DNA of 64,000 nt from Diphasiastrum complanatum (Eukaryota > Streptophyta > Lycopodiopsida > Lycopodiales > Lycopodiaceae), in contig CM055100.1 of the NCBI GenBank assembly GCA_029204225.1, forward strand, positions 13,490,444-13,554,443. The letters are read 5' to 3'. Shown here one piece after another: positions 12,200 to 24,400 of this stretch (positions are counted from its first letter, which is position 1; every line of letters begins with the position of its first letter). Both the position numbers and the translations under genes were made by a program. The notes under the pieces were generated by a model. It was not told the origin of the DNA. It did no database searches and saw only the letters and a list, made by a program, of their open reading frames with translations.

Positions 12200-12605
12200 A
12201 TTTTTAAGTCCTACACCAAGGATTTAAGACTAGGAAACTTAACCAATGAAACAAAAGGAAATTCTATGGTAGATAAACCAAACCTAGATCGATTAGATCT
12301 AGCTCCCAAGCTAGGGATCAATCAAGCTCAATCCAAGGCACATCCACCAAAAATACTAGTGAGTCGTGACATTTCATTGGACACATCATTACCCTAATTG
12401 GACCACCTCATCCACTTCTACTATGAGTCATTGTTAGATCCATACAAATCCACCATCTTAAGTTTTAGGCCTACAATAATTAATTATGACTTTAATTCCA
12501 TGAGGGCCCCAACCCCTCATAAATATAATTAATTTATGAGTCGAGGTAAGCCTAATGACCTCCTTACGAGATATTAATGTGAGATTAGTCCATATGTGAG
12601 CATGA
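12200..12605 (-). repeat. probable 3' LTR of a Ty3/gypsy chromovirus
   Basis: This directly follows the polypurine tract downstream of the chromodomain on the minus strand. The left boundary is not visible, and no matching second LTR was found. Confidence 0.4.
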
Positions 12606-12606
12606 T

Positions 12607-12620
12607 ATTCTTTCTCCCTT
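12607..12620 (-). promoter_or_regulatory. polypurine tract of the chromovirus
   Basis: The minus strand reads AAGGGAGAAAGAA just after the TTTTGAGGATAGAACTTC motif that ends many plant chromovirus ORFs. This is the expected plus-strand priming site next to the 3' LTR. Confidence 0.65.
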
Positions 12621-13500
12621 ATTGAAGTTCTATCCTCAAAACTTAAAGCTAGAGAAGTTCCTTTTCAAGCTCCTTCGTGCTCCCATGAGTCATCGTCATC
12701 TTTATGACCCTTCCATCGAACGATATGCTCGGTAACTATATGATTTCACAATCGTTTACTTATGGTATCCACGATCTTTTCTCGTTCAATTCAAGTCACA
12801 CTTGATGATTCTTCTACCAAGTCCAATCGGTCTCCAGAACCAAGATGATCTTCTTCACGCAGACTTTCTTAAGTCGACTTAATTGAAATATTGGGTGTAC
12901 TCAAATTCCTTCCAAGAGGTCTAATTGGTAGGCAAAGATACTATCATCTTTAGAACAATTTGTAATGCTTGTTGGTATGTATTACATTTGAATCTTTATA
13001 TCCAATCCCCCTCTTGAAAAATCTCGAGGTGATCTTTTTAGATTAGCATAATCTCTATCCCTATTTTGGGCACATTGAACATTTTTCCGTGCTATTTGTA
13101 CCATTTCTTGTATATCGTGTAAGAAATCCGATACCTTCTAAAACTTGACCGTTCAAGTTTCAACTAAAACGAGTGATCGAGGTTCATACTCATACACAAG
13201 CATAAACGTGCTATAACTAGTAGCCGAATGCTTACTAATATTATAAGCAAACTCAATCAAGGGCAGATACTTTTTCCAATGAGATTGTCATCGAGAAACA
13301 TATGCTCGTATCATCTATTCCATCATAATCTATTCCATCATCCGTCTGACTGTCCATATCAAGATTATCAGAAGAACTAAAGATCAATGTTGTCTCTAGT
13401 TTAGCAAATACGGCTGACCAAAAATGACTAGTGAACTTTGGATTCGATGTATGTTTGGATGCCCCACACAAGGTGAGTCATGACATTCATAAAAAAAAAA
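12621..13500 (-). pseudogene. Ty3/gypsy chromovirus integrase C-terminus and chromodomain
   Basis: On the minus strand, 13470-13100 holds the end of the integrase core, with a frame-broken version of the region around the DGQTE motif. The segment IEFAYNISKHSATSYSTFMLVYEYEPRS follows in interrupted form. At 12736-12679 lies a chromodomain with the core VRWKGHKDDDDSWE, which marks the chromovirus branch and is thought to direct integration to particular chromatin. Stops and frameshifts are frequent. The N-terminal integrase is missing, deleted between this block and the RNase H block at 13575. Confidence 0.8.
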
Positions 13501-13574
13501 AAAATTCAACTAAGTGCATCAGCCATTAGTGGTTTCCACACTTCTAAGTTGAATATAAAAAAAAGGTCTGTTCA

Positions 13575-14203
13575 TCAGGACTTACGAACTCTCAAATCAT
13601 TATGCTCACAAAAGTATTTCAAAGGTTGGTAATCTGTGTTCGCCATGAACTTATTGCCATATAGGCAATGTTTCCATGATTTTAGAGCATGGATCACCGC
13701 AAAGGGCTCATTTTCTTGAGTAGTATTCAAACAACTTTTTACTCTTAAAAGCAATGGGATGACCCTCTTGTAAGAGAACAGCTCCAATAGTCATATCACT
13801 CGCGTAGTGTTAATGATGAAAGAAATATTTGAATCCACTATTCTCAACACGGGAGCTGAGACAATTAGAATTTTGACTTTATGAAAATTCTCATCTAATT
13901 TCTCATTCCACTTTTCGAAGGGCTAGTCCTTCCTTTTCGACTCTTTACCCCCTTTAAAATATTATTAAGGGGAGCGACAATTTTAGAATATTCTTCAATA
14001 CACTTTCAAAAGAACACAATGAAATAAAAAAAAGACTTGAGTTCATGGACCGTTTCAGGAATTGGCCATTCCATTATCGTCTTTATTTTTTCTTCACCAA
14101 TCTTGATCCCTTGAGCGATGATCTTAGGGTCAAAAATGGTCTTTGAGTCGAAATGAGTATCGGGGTCAAAATCATATAGATTTGATTCGATCAGTCGATC
14201 CAA
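13575..14203 (-). pseudogene. Ty3/gypsy RT thumb and RNase H remnant
   Basis: Minus-strand 14203-14006 encodes KTIMEWPIPETVHELKSF, the connection region after the RT palm. At 13800-13575 is RNase H sequence: GAVLLQEGHPIAF, then FAVIHALKSWKHCLYGNKF and NTDYQPLKYF. The YxDD palm is absent. Several frames are used. It belongs to the same element as the chromodomain block at 12621-13500. Confidence 0.82.
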
Positions 14204-14839
14204 GCTAGAGATCGATTTCGACTTCGATTCGTAGGGTCAAAAGAGATTTTGATTTTCAATTTTGATCTGTTCATAATTGTAGTATTCCAAATTTCTAAAT
14301 ATTTTATAATTTCAAGATACTCATTAAAAAATGGATTTTCACTCGAACCTTGAAATCCAACAATATAGCAATCTTTAATGAATATCAAAAAACCATTTTT
14401 GAGTTGGCAAAAGAAACAACTCAACCAAATTATGGCTCTCCATTATGATATTAACCTTTACTAGTTAGTAAGCTTCATCTTTGTGAGATTATAGTGACCC
14501 ACTCTAGTGATAAATATTTTTGATACTAACAGTAACTAGATGTGATCCATGTATCAAGAGTCCATCTCTTGCAATTGCAATTTTTTTCTCATAATTTTAT
14601 AATTGATTCTTAGTTGCTAAAATTTTACATAAATAGACATTTTATAAAATTTCTTTTGTAGCCGACATGTTAGCCTTTACAATACCATAACCGTGATTTT
14701 CCCATAATAAATATAGACCTATATTTATAAGATGGAAAAGTGTGATGGACTTATTGGCTCCAAAAAATAACTACATTTTAAATTTTTTTTAAATGGCCTT
14801 TCTTCTTGTTGTGGCAACTCAAGAGCTTCCCTAAAGCAT
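14204..14839. other. AT-rich stretch between two retroelement remnants
   Basis: No conserved domain is recognised; a 77-codon minus frame at 14191-14424 is without identifiable similarity. Confidence 0.5.
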
Positions 14840-15720
14840 GGAAATGAAGACATGGTTTGCTTGCTAAAGAAGAGTTTGTATGGCTTAAAGCAAGCTCTAA
14901 TTAGATCATGGCATTGTCGGCTTTACACTTTTCCCTTATCGCTTGGACTCACTTTAAGTGATTATGATACATTTTACTTCAAGTTTTATGATGGTGATAT
15001 TGTTTATATAGATGACATAATATTCTGTGGAGATAATGTCAATCTCATTGATGAATCTAAGTTGTCTTTATGTAAGGAATTTTAAATGCAAGATCGTGGC
15101 CTCTTACACTACCTGTTAAGCATTAGGTAGTTAGGATTTGTAATTATATTTTTATTTGTCAATCCAAATATGCTACTTCAATTTTTTAAACAGTCAACAT
15201 GAATATGTGCAAAAGAATAGAAACTCCAATGGAGCATCATTTAAGAGATGCAAATGGAGGCGATGAGAGATTCTTCAAAGACTGACGTCACATTGTATAA
15301 TATGGCTTACTATTACAAGACCAAATTTGTGCTAAAGTGTCAATAGATTGAGTCAATACATGCAATCTCCTTTTATTCATCTTTAAAAGCTAGCCAAAAG
15401 ATTGCTTAGATACATTTCTAGCACACTAGATTTTAACGTCTTGTACAGAGAAAATCACATTGGTTTGATTGGTTTTTCAGCTTCGAATTGTGCAAGATAC
15501 AAGATGGATAGAAGATCCATCTTCCACCGAGGCCGAGTACAAAGCTTTGACATCCACAACAAAGGAGATCTTGTGCATCAAAAAAACTATTGGTAAAGCT
15601 CGAGAAACATCATATCTAAAAACATTCCTCTCATTATGTGTGACAATATCACAAATCAAAGCCTTGCATCAAATTCTTTCATGCTAGGAGCAAACATATT
15701 GAAGTTGCACATCATTTATA
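14840..15720 (+). pseudogene. Ty1/copia RT and RNase H remnant
   Basis: The plus strand carries KKSLYGLKQA (14864), then palm sequence in which the YVDD motif appears as VYIDDIIF. It continues with a thumb segment (MNMCKRIETPMEHHLRD), an RNase H segment beginning LRYISSTLDFNVLY (15402), and SSTEAEYKALTSTTKEIL (15520). A broken CDN-motif region follows at 15640-15720. Stops and frame changes are frequent, and part of RNase H is deleted near 15490. Confidence 0.85.
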
Positions 15721-17876
15721 TCATGTGTTCTCTCTCTAATTCCCCTCTACTACTTAATTTCTCTCTCCTCTTCTTCTCTATTCAACCTACTATAAAAAAA
15801 AATTCTTACCACCTTCCACTCTTTCTCTTACTTCCCTGTCTCCCTCTCATCACTTGGTCACTTCCATCTTTCTATAGCAAAAAACATTTCTCTGCCCAAA
15901 GCTAATTTCACTCAAAACCTTTCATATCTTCCGTTTGTTCTTCTCACTAAGAAGCTTCAAGTTAGAAGTTGTCTTATTGCTAGTGAAAAACTACTTCAAT
16001 GATGATTTGCTATTTTTTGCATATTTTGAAAACATTGTTCAATTTTTAAGAAAAGCAAGAGATCGGTTCTAAAAATTTGTTTATGAAAAAAAAAATAGAT
16101 TATGCAACCAACTTTTGTTTGTGGACACTTAGATAATATAAAAATATGGAAAAGAGTGCCCATCTTGAGCTATCAATGCTTTGCATGCATGAATGATTGA
16201 CTTGATGTCATAACCTAAGACATCAAATGTTTATATGTTTGATAACTCATGTCATGTTTATGCTGCAATTTGATGAGACTTCTATTTTTATTAATCTTTG
16301 CATGTGAGACTTTTTTCGTACAGAGACATCAAAATGTCAAGGTCACTCTTTTAAGAGATCAAAGTTATTTTTTAAGTCTATCTCAAGCTATTGCAGCCTA
16401 TGCAACTCAAAATATTTCTACCATGGAATGTTTTACGTTAAATCCTCAATAAAGCTTCTCGAGTATCATGAGACACAAATTTTTATCTTCTGCATACATT
16501 ATTTTTCTAAAAGTCAATTATTCAAATTAATCCACATGCAAGACCGAGTAATACCCTACATCTCCAATAAAGTGATCTGCTTTTATTTCAAATATTAAAC
16601 AAAGGTTGCTGACAAAGTGCAAGATTAGCACGTCATACTAAAGATTCAGCAAATCCTCATTACCTCAGATATAACTAGCAGTATAAATGACAAAGCAATG
16701 CAAGTCATTTCGGCATGACCACATATTTCTAGATTATTCGGATCAATATATTTTGCACATGCGTACATCATGACTGATTTTAAAATGAACTGACTTTTAA
16801 GTCTATGCTAAAAAATAACATTTGCATGTATTTGCCCTGCAGGTTTGTTATATACTCCACCGAGTATGCATGGGTATTTATCCATCTCTGGAATGGAACG
16901 GAATCCACATCCTAAAGAACATCAAACATATTATTCGCTTTAGTACATCACAGTGAATCAAAGGTTTTAACATCGTAAGCATTCCCAAATTTTGCCCAGT
17001 AAAAATCTCAATGAACACCACCAAACGCTTGCAATAGACGTGTTTCTAAGAAATTTGTTCTTACATTGGAGGTAAAATCACAACTACATGATCGTTTCAT
17101 GTTTTTACCTTCAAATATGTAACAAACATCACACTAGATCAGCTAAAAAAATCTCATCGTATTTCTAAAGAAATTCACTATGACAGCATACTATTCACAA
17201 AAGGGCCAAGCTCCATCGCATAGTCTTACAGTTGTGGATTGCAGATCTTCCCTTTGAGAGACAAGGTCATACATGTTTGGGCCACACAATAAAAAGACTC
17301 CAGCTATCTCTTTGACCAGCCTTGCAAACTTCTCATGGATGCTAAATCACAAAGTTTGGTATTTCTGAGTCAGCCATAAAACTTGTGACATCAAAATAAT
17401 GGGTATCAATCAATTCAAGACTGACTCTTAAGCCAAAGTTGCACAAGCTTCAAACTGCAGTTAGAATGATTGCACGGCATTGATCTTTCTTGATTTCAAT
17501 GATAGAGCAATATGCTGGTTTCCACATGATTTCACAACTTGGAAGATTCATTGTTCAATAATTATCACAGAACTTAAGTCAAATTTTAGCACGTAAAAAA
17601 ACAAGCTCTTTTCTTGATCTGGCATTCTGTGCTAATCAATACCTTTTTCTCCACATATTTCGTTTCATCTAACCTTAAAGCTAATGACAAGTAATCATCG
17701 ACAGGCCCAATTTCAACAATTTCTCTTTGATTTGTTATTTAAATTTAAGTGTTTTGGATGGAGTAACCACATATCCAAAGCATTCCACATAATACAGTAT
17801 AATATATATTACCATAAATCATGCTGTGGTTCCAAGTTCGTTCTCTTGCTCGTATCCGTTTGACTGAGTTCAGTCA
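15721..17876. other. 3' flank of the BRIZ gene, no gene assigned
   Basis: A pyrimidine-rich patch lies at 15726-15800. The rest is AT-rich. Short minus-strand frames of about 30-50 codons (for example near 17190-17340 and 17440-17540) look coding-like but could not be tied to a family or to convincing splice sites. Confidence 0.4.
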
Positions 17877-17877
17877 C

Positions 17878-17996
17878 TAGCACTTTCAACAATAGAGGGT
17901 TCACTCTCTTCCATCGCCTCATCTGTATCTGCGAAGGGTTTCTCTGACACAATTACATTAAGAAACGTCTCCGCAGAAGTAGTAATCACATTTTTC
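17878..17996 (-). other. candidate alternative 3' exon or downstream ORF
   Basis: A minus-strand frame of about 40 codons follows a TTTTTCAG acceptor-like sequence. It is acidic and Ser-rich (for example EEAMEESEPSIVESASD-like order) and ends at TGA near 17878. It lies about 320 bp past the BRIZ stop codon. It could be an alternative last exon of BRIZ, an exon of an unseen gene, or chance. Confidence 0.2.
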
Positions 17997-18317
17997 TGAA
18001 AAACTATGATCCTTATGCAACATGTTGCAAATAGTGCAACTCAATGTCATCAAAGAAAAAATATGTCTTAAAGCCAGACAAACTCATGAGCTCTGACAAA
18101 CAGGAACACAAGATTTCTAAGCGATGTTGCCCATATATGTGACACCGAAAAGCAAAACCCCATGAAAGAGACTGTAGTAGAGTTCAAGAAAGTTGGGATT
18201 ATAGCTTCCAATTCGCTTAGCCAATACAAAAAAACAGCGTAGTAACTAAAATGCAAGGGGTTCAAATACACACTAACAACAATCATAACTACAGAATATG
18301 TACACTAAATAATAAGG

Positions 18318-18473
18318 TCAATGCTTCTTCCGCCCAGCTTTGGAAGCACGACTGGGTTTGGATTTATTGGAGCTTGGAGGCAAAGCCAAAACAGTCCCAT
18401 CCCGAACATCTGCCAAGTCCGTACTGTTCTCAATGGTCTTTTGGGCCTCAATGTATATCATAAAATCCCGAAC
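18318..18473 (-). CDS. BRIZ1: BRIZ exon 12 (C-terminus and stop)
   Basis: It encodes VRDFMIYIEAQKTIE and DVRDGTVLALPPSSN, then a basic Ser/Lys/Arg tail ending at TGA. The GTVLALP motif and basic tail fit the family C-terminus. Confidence 0.92.
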   Translation of the reverse strand, partial: VRDFMIYIEAQKTIENSTDLADVRDGTVLALPPSSNKSKPSRASKAGRKKH

Positions 18474-21400
18474 CTGTTATAAAAAATTCCAATCAGCAGT
18501 TTTGAGGTCATGGCTGCCAAGCCTTTCCATATGGTTGAAGAAAGCAAAATTTCTTACGAAAGATGCTAGATGAGACACATCAGATTTACCTGTTCTTCAA
18601 GGTCAGAAATGAGTGCATCTTTTTCCCTTACAGAAGCCTTTTCCCTGATCAAAAGCAACTTTAAGATCAAACTGACAAAAGTAGAAAACAAGCAGGAATG
18701 CACAAAATAAAATAAGTAACCAAAGTGTTACAAATCCACAGACCCATATTAATGCCAGAGTAAAGAGTTACAAATCAATAACCACAAGGTAACCATCAGT
18801 AAAATCCGCAAGTACTTATTCGGTACATATTGATTCAAATTGACTGAAAAGTTGAACATCCTCACAGAGACTTGATGGCATTCTAGAATAACATTGCCCC
18901 AGCTTGAATCTAGAAAGGTCTGGCACACGATTAACAACTTCAGGGCACCAAATGTAGGAAATGGATGCTAGGGCACGTCATACATGCACAACCTATCTTA
19001 CAGTATGAACACACAATCACATGAAGATAGATGATGAATGTTGATTGATAGCAACGGAATAGAAAGTCAAAAAAGCCTTACCAGGTTGGATTGTCTCACA
19101 ACTATGTCTCCAAGCTCCTACCCTATGCCACCCTTGGACAACTTGCTACAGGAGTATTTATACCCTTCCCTCCGCCTCCCTTCGACTCCTCTTGGAAAGC
19201 TTCTGGACACCAAATTCACCTCCTTTAACATCTGAACATCTCCATGGGTGGGTCCACCAACCTATTGACCAATGAATATATTTCCACCACCTTACTACCA
19301 TTAATGACTTGTGACACACGTAATATGTGTGGGTCACAACTCGAACACACTAGGCAGTGACTTATAACATCAGATTGTCTTAGGATCACAGCCCAACATA
19401 ATAGGCAACATGTAAACTCACAGTACTTTAACTTACAACCATATGGGTGGACAGTAAATAAAGTAGGCATTACTTCTAACATCCTCCCCCCTCCCTTCAA
19501 CTCCTCTTGGAAAGCTTCTCGACACCAAATTCACCTCCTTTACATCTGAACATCTCCATTACCACTAGGTGGGCCCACCAACCTATTGACCAATGAGTAT
19601 ATTTCCACCACCTTACTACCATTAATGACTTGTGACACACATAATATGTGTGGGTCACAGCTCGAACACACTAGGCAGTGACTTATAACATCAGATTGTC
19701 TTAGGATCACAGCCCAACGTAATAGGCAACATGTAAACTCACAGTATAAAAACTTACAACCACGTGGGTAGACAGTAAATAAAGTAGGCATTACTTCTAA
19801 CATCCTCCCCCCCTCCCCCCTCAATGGCTATTTTGTACTTTACTACTTCAACATATATCCTTCAACAATGTAAGGCACATAATGGCCCATATATCAACTT
19901 AGTACTTAAGTTACATTGGCACACAAATAATAATTAGCGAATAATGTTGGCAATACCTGTATATATAATATGTATCAAAAACACTCTTATTATTTCAAAC
20001 CCTGTTATGAACATATTCACAGGTATTTGTATCAATGATGCATAAAAAACAGCAAAAGGCATTCACATAGCATTCTCCAACTAAGAAACTATATGAATAT
20101 CAATGGCCGCCGATAGCTCAGGCAGATCTCCAACTAAGATCTCCAAGTAGAAGGATTGATATCATATTGTAAAACACCTAAGCACACTTTCATCTCTACA
20201 TACATGCTATCTCTACCTCTTGTGCATCTCAGGATCTATGTATTTTCATGTTTGTATGCATTGACTAGGTACTTATAGTCAATCACCTTTACATGTTGTG
20301 TATCGTATCCTGCTCTATGACACCTCCAAGAAGCCTCTTTTGCCATTCTTTAGGGGGCCTGTTCATCGTTTTAGAATGGAATTTCCTTTACCTGAGGAGA
20401 ATTGATGGTAGCTTGAAAGAATGCTTGTCAATTAGAATGCTTTTGAGATAAACATTGGGAATGATGGGGTGTCTACTACATTTCGTGGAGTTTATTGTCC
20501 AGTCTGTTCTAGATAGGCATTATGAAATTGGCATCCCTTTTCCTTAATCCTTGTGAATTGTTCCAGACTGCTTCATAAAAAATGCTCTCTGATATGATAA
20601 CATAAGGTCATTTCAATGCATGTTATGAAAGAAAAGAAGAATCAGAGTGATTAGGCAATGGATATAAGGTGATGGTTACTTTTCAAGAGGATAGGCATTA
20701 GTCATTTCATATTTGCATCTGCACCAGTAGCACATACTCTAGAAATGTTATACAAAGATGAAGCAGATTCTCTCTGCCGGCCTGACCCAATCGATGCTAC
20801 GTTAAGCTTCCTGTTTGCTGAAAGGCCCAAGAACTTCCATTGAGCTCTTTGAATCGTGGATAAGCTATATATTGGAAAGTATGATATATCTTGTAACTTG
20901 AGCTGCAAGAAAAAAAAAACTGCACCAATTTGTTGCTGGTTAGCCCTGCTACTAGCAGGCAGCAACAGAAGATACAGAAATTGCTGAAGCCCATCACAGC
21001 TTTGCTAGGTACTAAGAGCTCAGAAGCAAGATGTGACCGTGGAGAGTGAAAACCTTTTGGCTTAGATGAAGGGGCCACTCGAGTCAGATCCAACCCAAGA
21101 AATAACAACTTTGAGGATATAGCATCTTATTTGAGATGGTTAAGGTTACAAAACAGTATTTTGCAGGATACACTAGCTGGAGGGAGGACTCCTATGCAAA
21201 TGCATGATGGCGAAGAAAGGACCCGGTCCAGTAGACAATAGCATGACAAAGTGCACCTGTGGGATCCCCACTGCCTAGCCATCCGCTTTCCCTTTGATTC
21301 CAATAGGGTAGTACCAGGGGACAAGGGAACATTGTTTGCTTTGAGCTTCTATGGAGTCTGTCATGCATTTGAACTTTGCTTATGGGATATTTCTTGCACC

Positions 21401-24400
21401 TTCTCTGTGTGCCACAAGCTTCAACACGCTCATTGTGCGGGGATTGCAAAATGGTCCGCTAACACCCCCACTCAAGCAAGCGGTGAAACACCTCCCCTTT
21501 CGCTCATACAGGACATTCACTTGGCTCTGAATTCATGTCAGAGTTCAGCAGCACAAAGCAGCACCCGGTCTATTAGACAATAGCACGCACGAAGCACACC
21601 CATGGGCTGCACTTGGGATCCATCCCCACCTCCTAGCCACCCGCACCCGCCTTCCCACCAAAAGGTTGGTACAAGGGGGCAAGGGAACATTTTCTACTTT
21701 GAGCTTATATGGAGTCTCTCATGCATTCGAACTTTACTTATGGGGTATTTATTGGACCTTCGCTGGGTGCCACAAGCTCCAACACACTCACTATGTGTGA
21801 CTTGCAAACTGGTCCACTAACACTTACTCAAGTTACATCTTTAAGGGGGCCATGCATTTTACCCATTTATAGACAATTTCTCAAGAAAATCATGGTTTTA
21901 TCTCCTCAAACAAAACTCAGCTGCGTTGGAGTACTTCAAACAAATTAAGGCCCTGGAGGCAAATCAATCAAGCAGATTAAGATTCTGAGGTGGGAAAAGG
22001 AGGATAATAAGTTTTAAGAGAGTATATGAAGTTTTGCCAAGAAAACATCATTAAGAGGCAATTTGAAACACTCTACACTCCATAATAGAACTGTGTTGCA
22101 GAAAGAAAGAATTCAATTGTAAGCATGATGAAGGCGCAAAGGTGCCTAATGATTGTGAACAGAAGCAGTAAACACAGTTGTATGCTTGATGACCAAGATT
22201 AGGAAGCATTTACATGTAGAAAACCAAAAGTAGATCACTGAAATATTTTTCACTATGTAGCTTACTCTTTTGTACTTAAGAAAGGCAAAGCTGGATAACA
22301 AAGCAAAGAAGTGTATGATGAGGGTGCTTTTCCCAAACAATGAAAGTAGAAAGAAGAACAAGAATGGACTCTTCTCACACTTCAATGGCCACATGAAAAT
22401 TATAAAGGAAGACAAGTATTGGACAGGAGCAAGAGCCATCTCCACCATCATTTGGAGAGTTACCAAGAATGTTTGAAGGTATATTAAAGGCACAAGAAGG
22501 GCATGGGAGGTGCAAATGTCTAAACAACAGCAAGCAAAATGTGAGATAGTTCAGAGATTTTACTGGTAAATGCAGACGGAGACAATTATCATGACTCCCA
22601 ACCAAATTGGGATGTGGTTTGCTTAAATCAGAATAAGAGCATAATTTATGTAGGAGCCAGTGATGGAAAGCGAAGAAGGGATACTGCAGCAGATGTGATG
22701 GCGTGTAAAGAATCAATGCATGAAGGTATATTGGCGTCCAGCCATGATGAAGTGCTGTTTGAAAATCATTTTTGATCAGTGCAAATGGGAGAAAAACTTG
22801 TGAAATCGTGGCAACACTGAAAAGCCTGCCCACAAAAGGAGCCTTTTGCCTATGTGAATCAATCTGATGCCCAGATGTGCAGCCCAATTGAAAGGCTTCA
22901 GCACGAAGAAAGTACGTGCAATCCTTCAGGAAAGCATTCAGCCAATGAACTGCAGGAAGCACTTATAAGCCTAATCAACAGCCGTTTTCAATGCCTTGCT
23001 AATTGGAGTCAGCCGGTGATTAAGTGGGAAAGAGGCAATGGCAGCCCCAATCCATCCATCATGCAATTGAGGGTCAAGTGTCCTGATTTCCTTGTGCATG
23101 AAACGACCTGACAAAAAATATTAGTGCCTAGATATACTAAAACTTTCAGTATGCCTCTTTAAATCTCTAAGAGGTTTCTTTTGGGCCCTATTCTGTTTAG
23201 AAATTCAACTTTCTTGAATTGTGGCCAGAAAACCTGAAATTTGTTTGAAGTTTTTGACATCCTGTAGTCTGTCAAAGTGATGAATGAAGTTTCTATGCCT
23301 CTGTGAAATCTCTACCCTTCACTGAAAACCTTCAAACCTCATTGAAAATGGTCAAAGGCCTTTTCTTTCCAAATTTTCTAGCGATTGCTCGTAATGCAAA
23401 GTGTTAAGGGAACCCAGATATTCCCAAGTTCCAACTTAGACAAAGGTCTTAAATAAGCACTCATCAAAATAAAACAAAAACCCTAAATCAAGACTGACGT
23501 CCACCAGCACATAAGAAGTGAGCCTCAACTTCATATATTCCAGCAGAAAAATGAAAAATTCCAAAAAACATGCATAGTGTACCTCAGGTACAGCGGCAGT
23601 ATTGATCTGAGTACCTTATTTCACCAGAAAAGAATATAATATTTGGAAAATCGCTCAAATCATTAAAGAAAAGGCACTCGAGTCTTACTATTACATAAAA
23701 AGGATAATACATTAGGCAATATGCATACAGGTTCTCCGGGTAGATTTGGTCGCAAGCTCGCGCGTCCTGGGAGATATAAAACAAATCTAAAAGCTCTAAT
23801 ATGCTACCCATATGACCAAAAAGTATGCTAAAACAATCTAGAATTGAACCACATAGCCTAAAGTATCATTATATGTGGTGTCATTTACACGTTAGCAATG
23901 AGTCAACCACCAACAAATAGGCAACGTACACAGACTGTTTTACATCTGGAGAAATCTAAGGAGGAGACATGCATCTCATTGATCTGGACTGAGACCACAA
24001 AGCAATGTGTCATTCTGTGGAGATATGAACTCATCTAAAAAACCCTTTGAATGCTTCTAATTTTGCCAAAGTTCTTATGCACACTTTCACATACAAAACA
24101 AGGCTCTTTAATAAATATTTTGCATACACAGCACTGGAAGTCAATTACAACCTACATATGGAGCTGATGTTGTGCCATCACTACTTTTATTTTTATTGAA
24201 GGAGATTCAACGTATTTACTAAGAACTTAAAGCATACCTAGCTTCCAATTCTTGAATCTTCGACTTCCAAAGCTCCTGATTGGCTTGCAGGTTTTCGTTC
24301 ACCTGCATATTTGAAATTATTGAATATCATCAATTTCTCAGCATTTTTCTTTGAATGACAAATCAGCAAAGTGTGTTCATCCTCTTCGTTCAGCCAGAAG

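Noticed and set aside
17190-17540. Two coding-like minus frames downstream of BRIZ
   Set aside because: Under 50 codons each, no family recognised, no consistent splice phase.
22375-22962. 195-codon minus frame
   Set aside because: Overlaps and opposes copia fossil sequence; no domain of its own.
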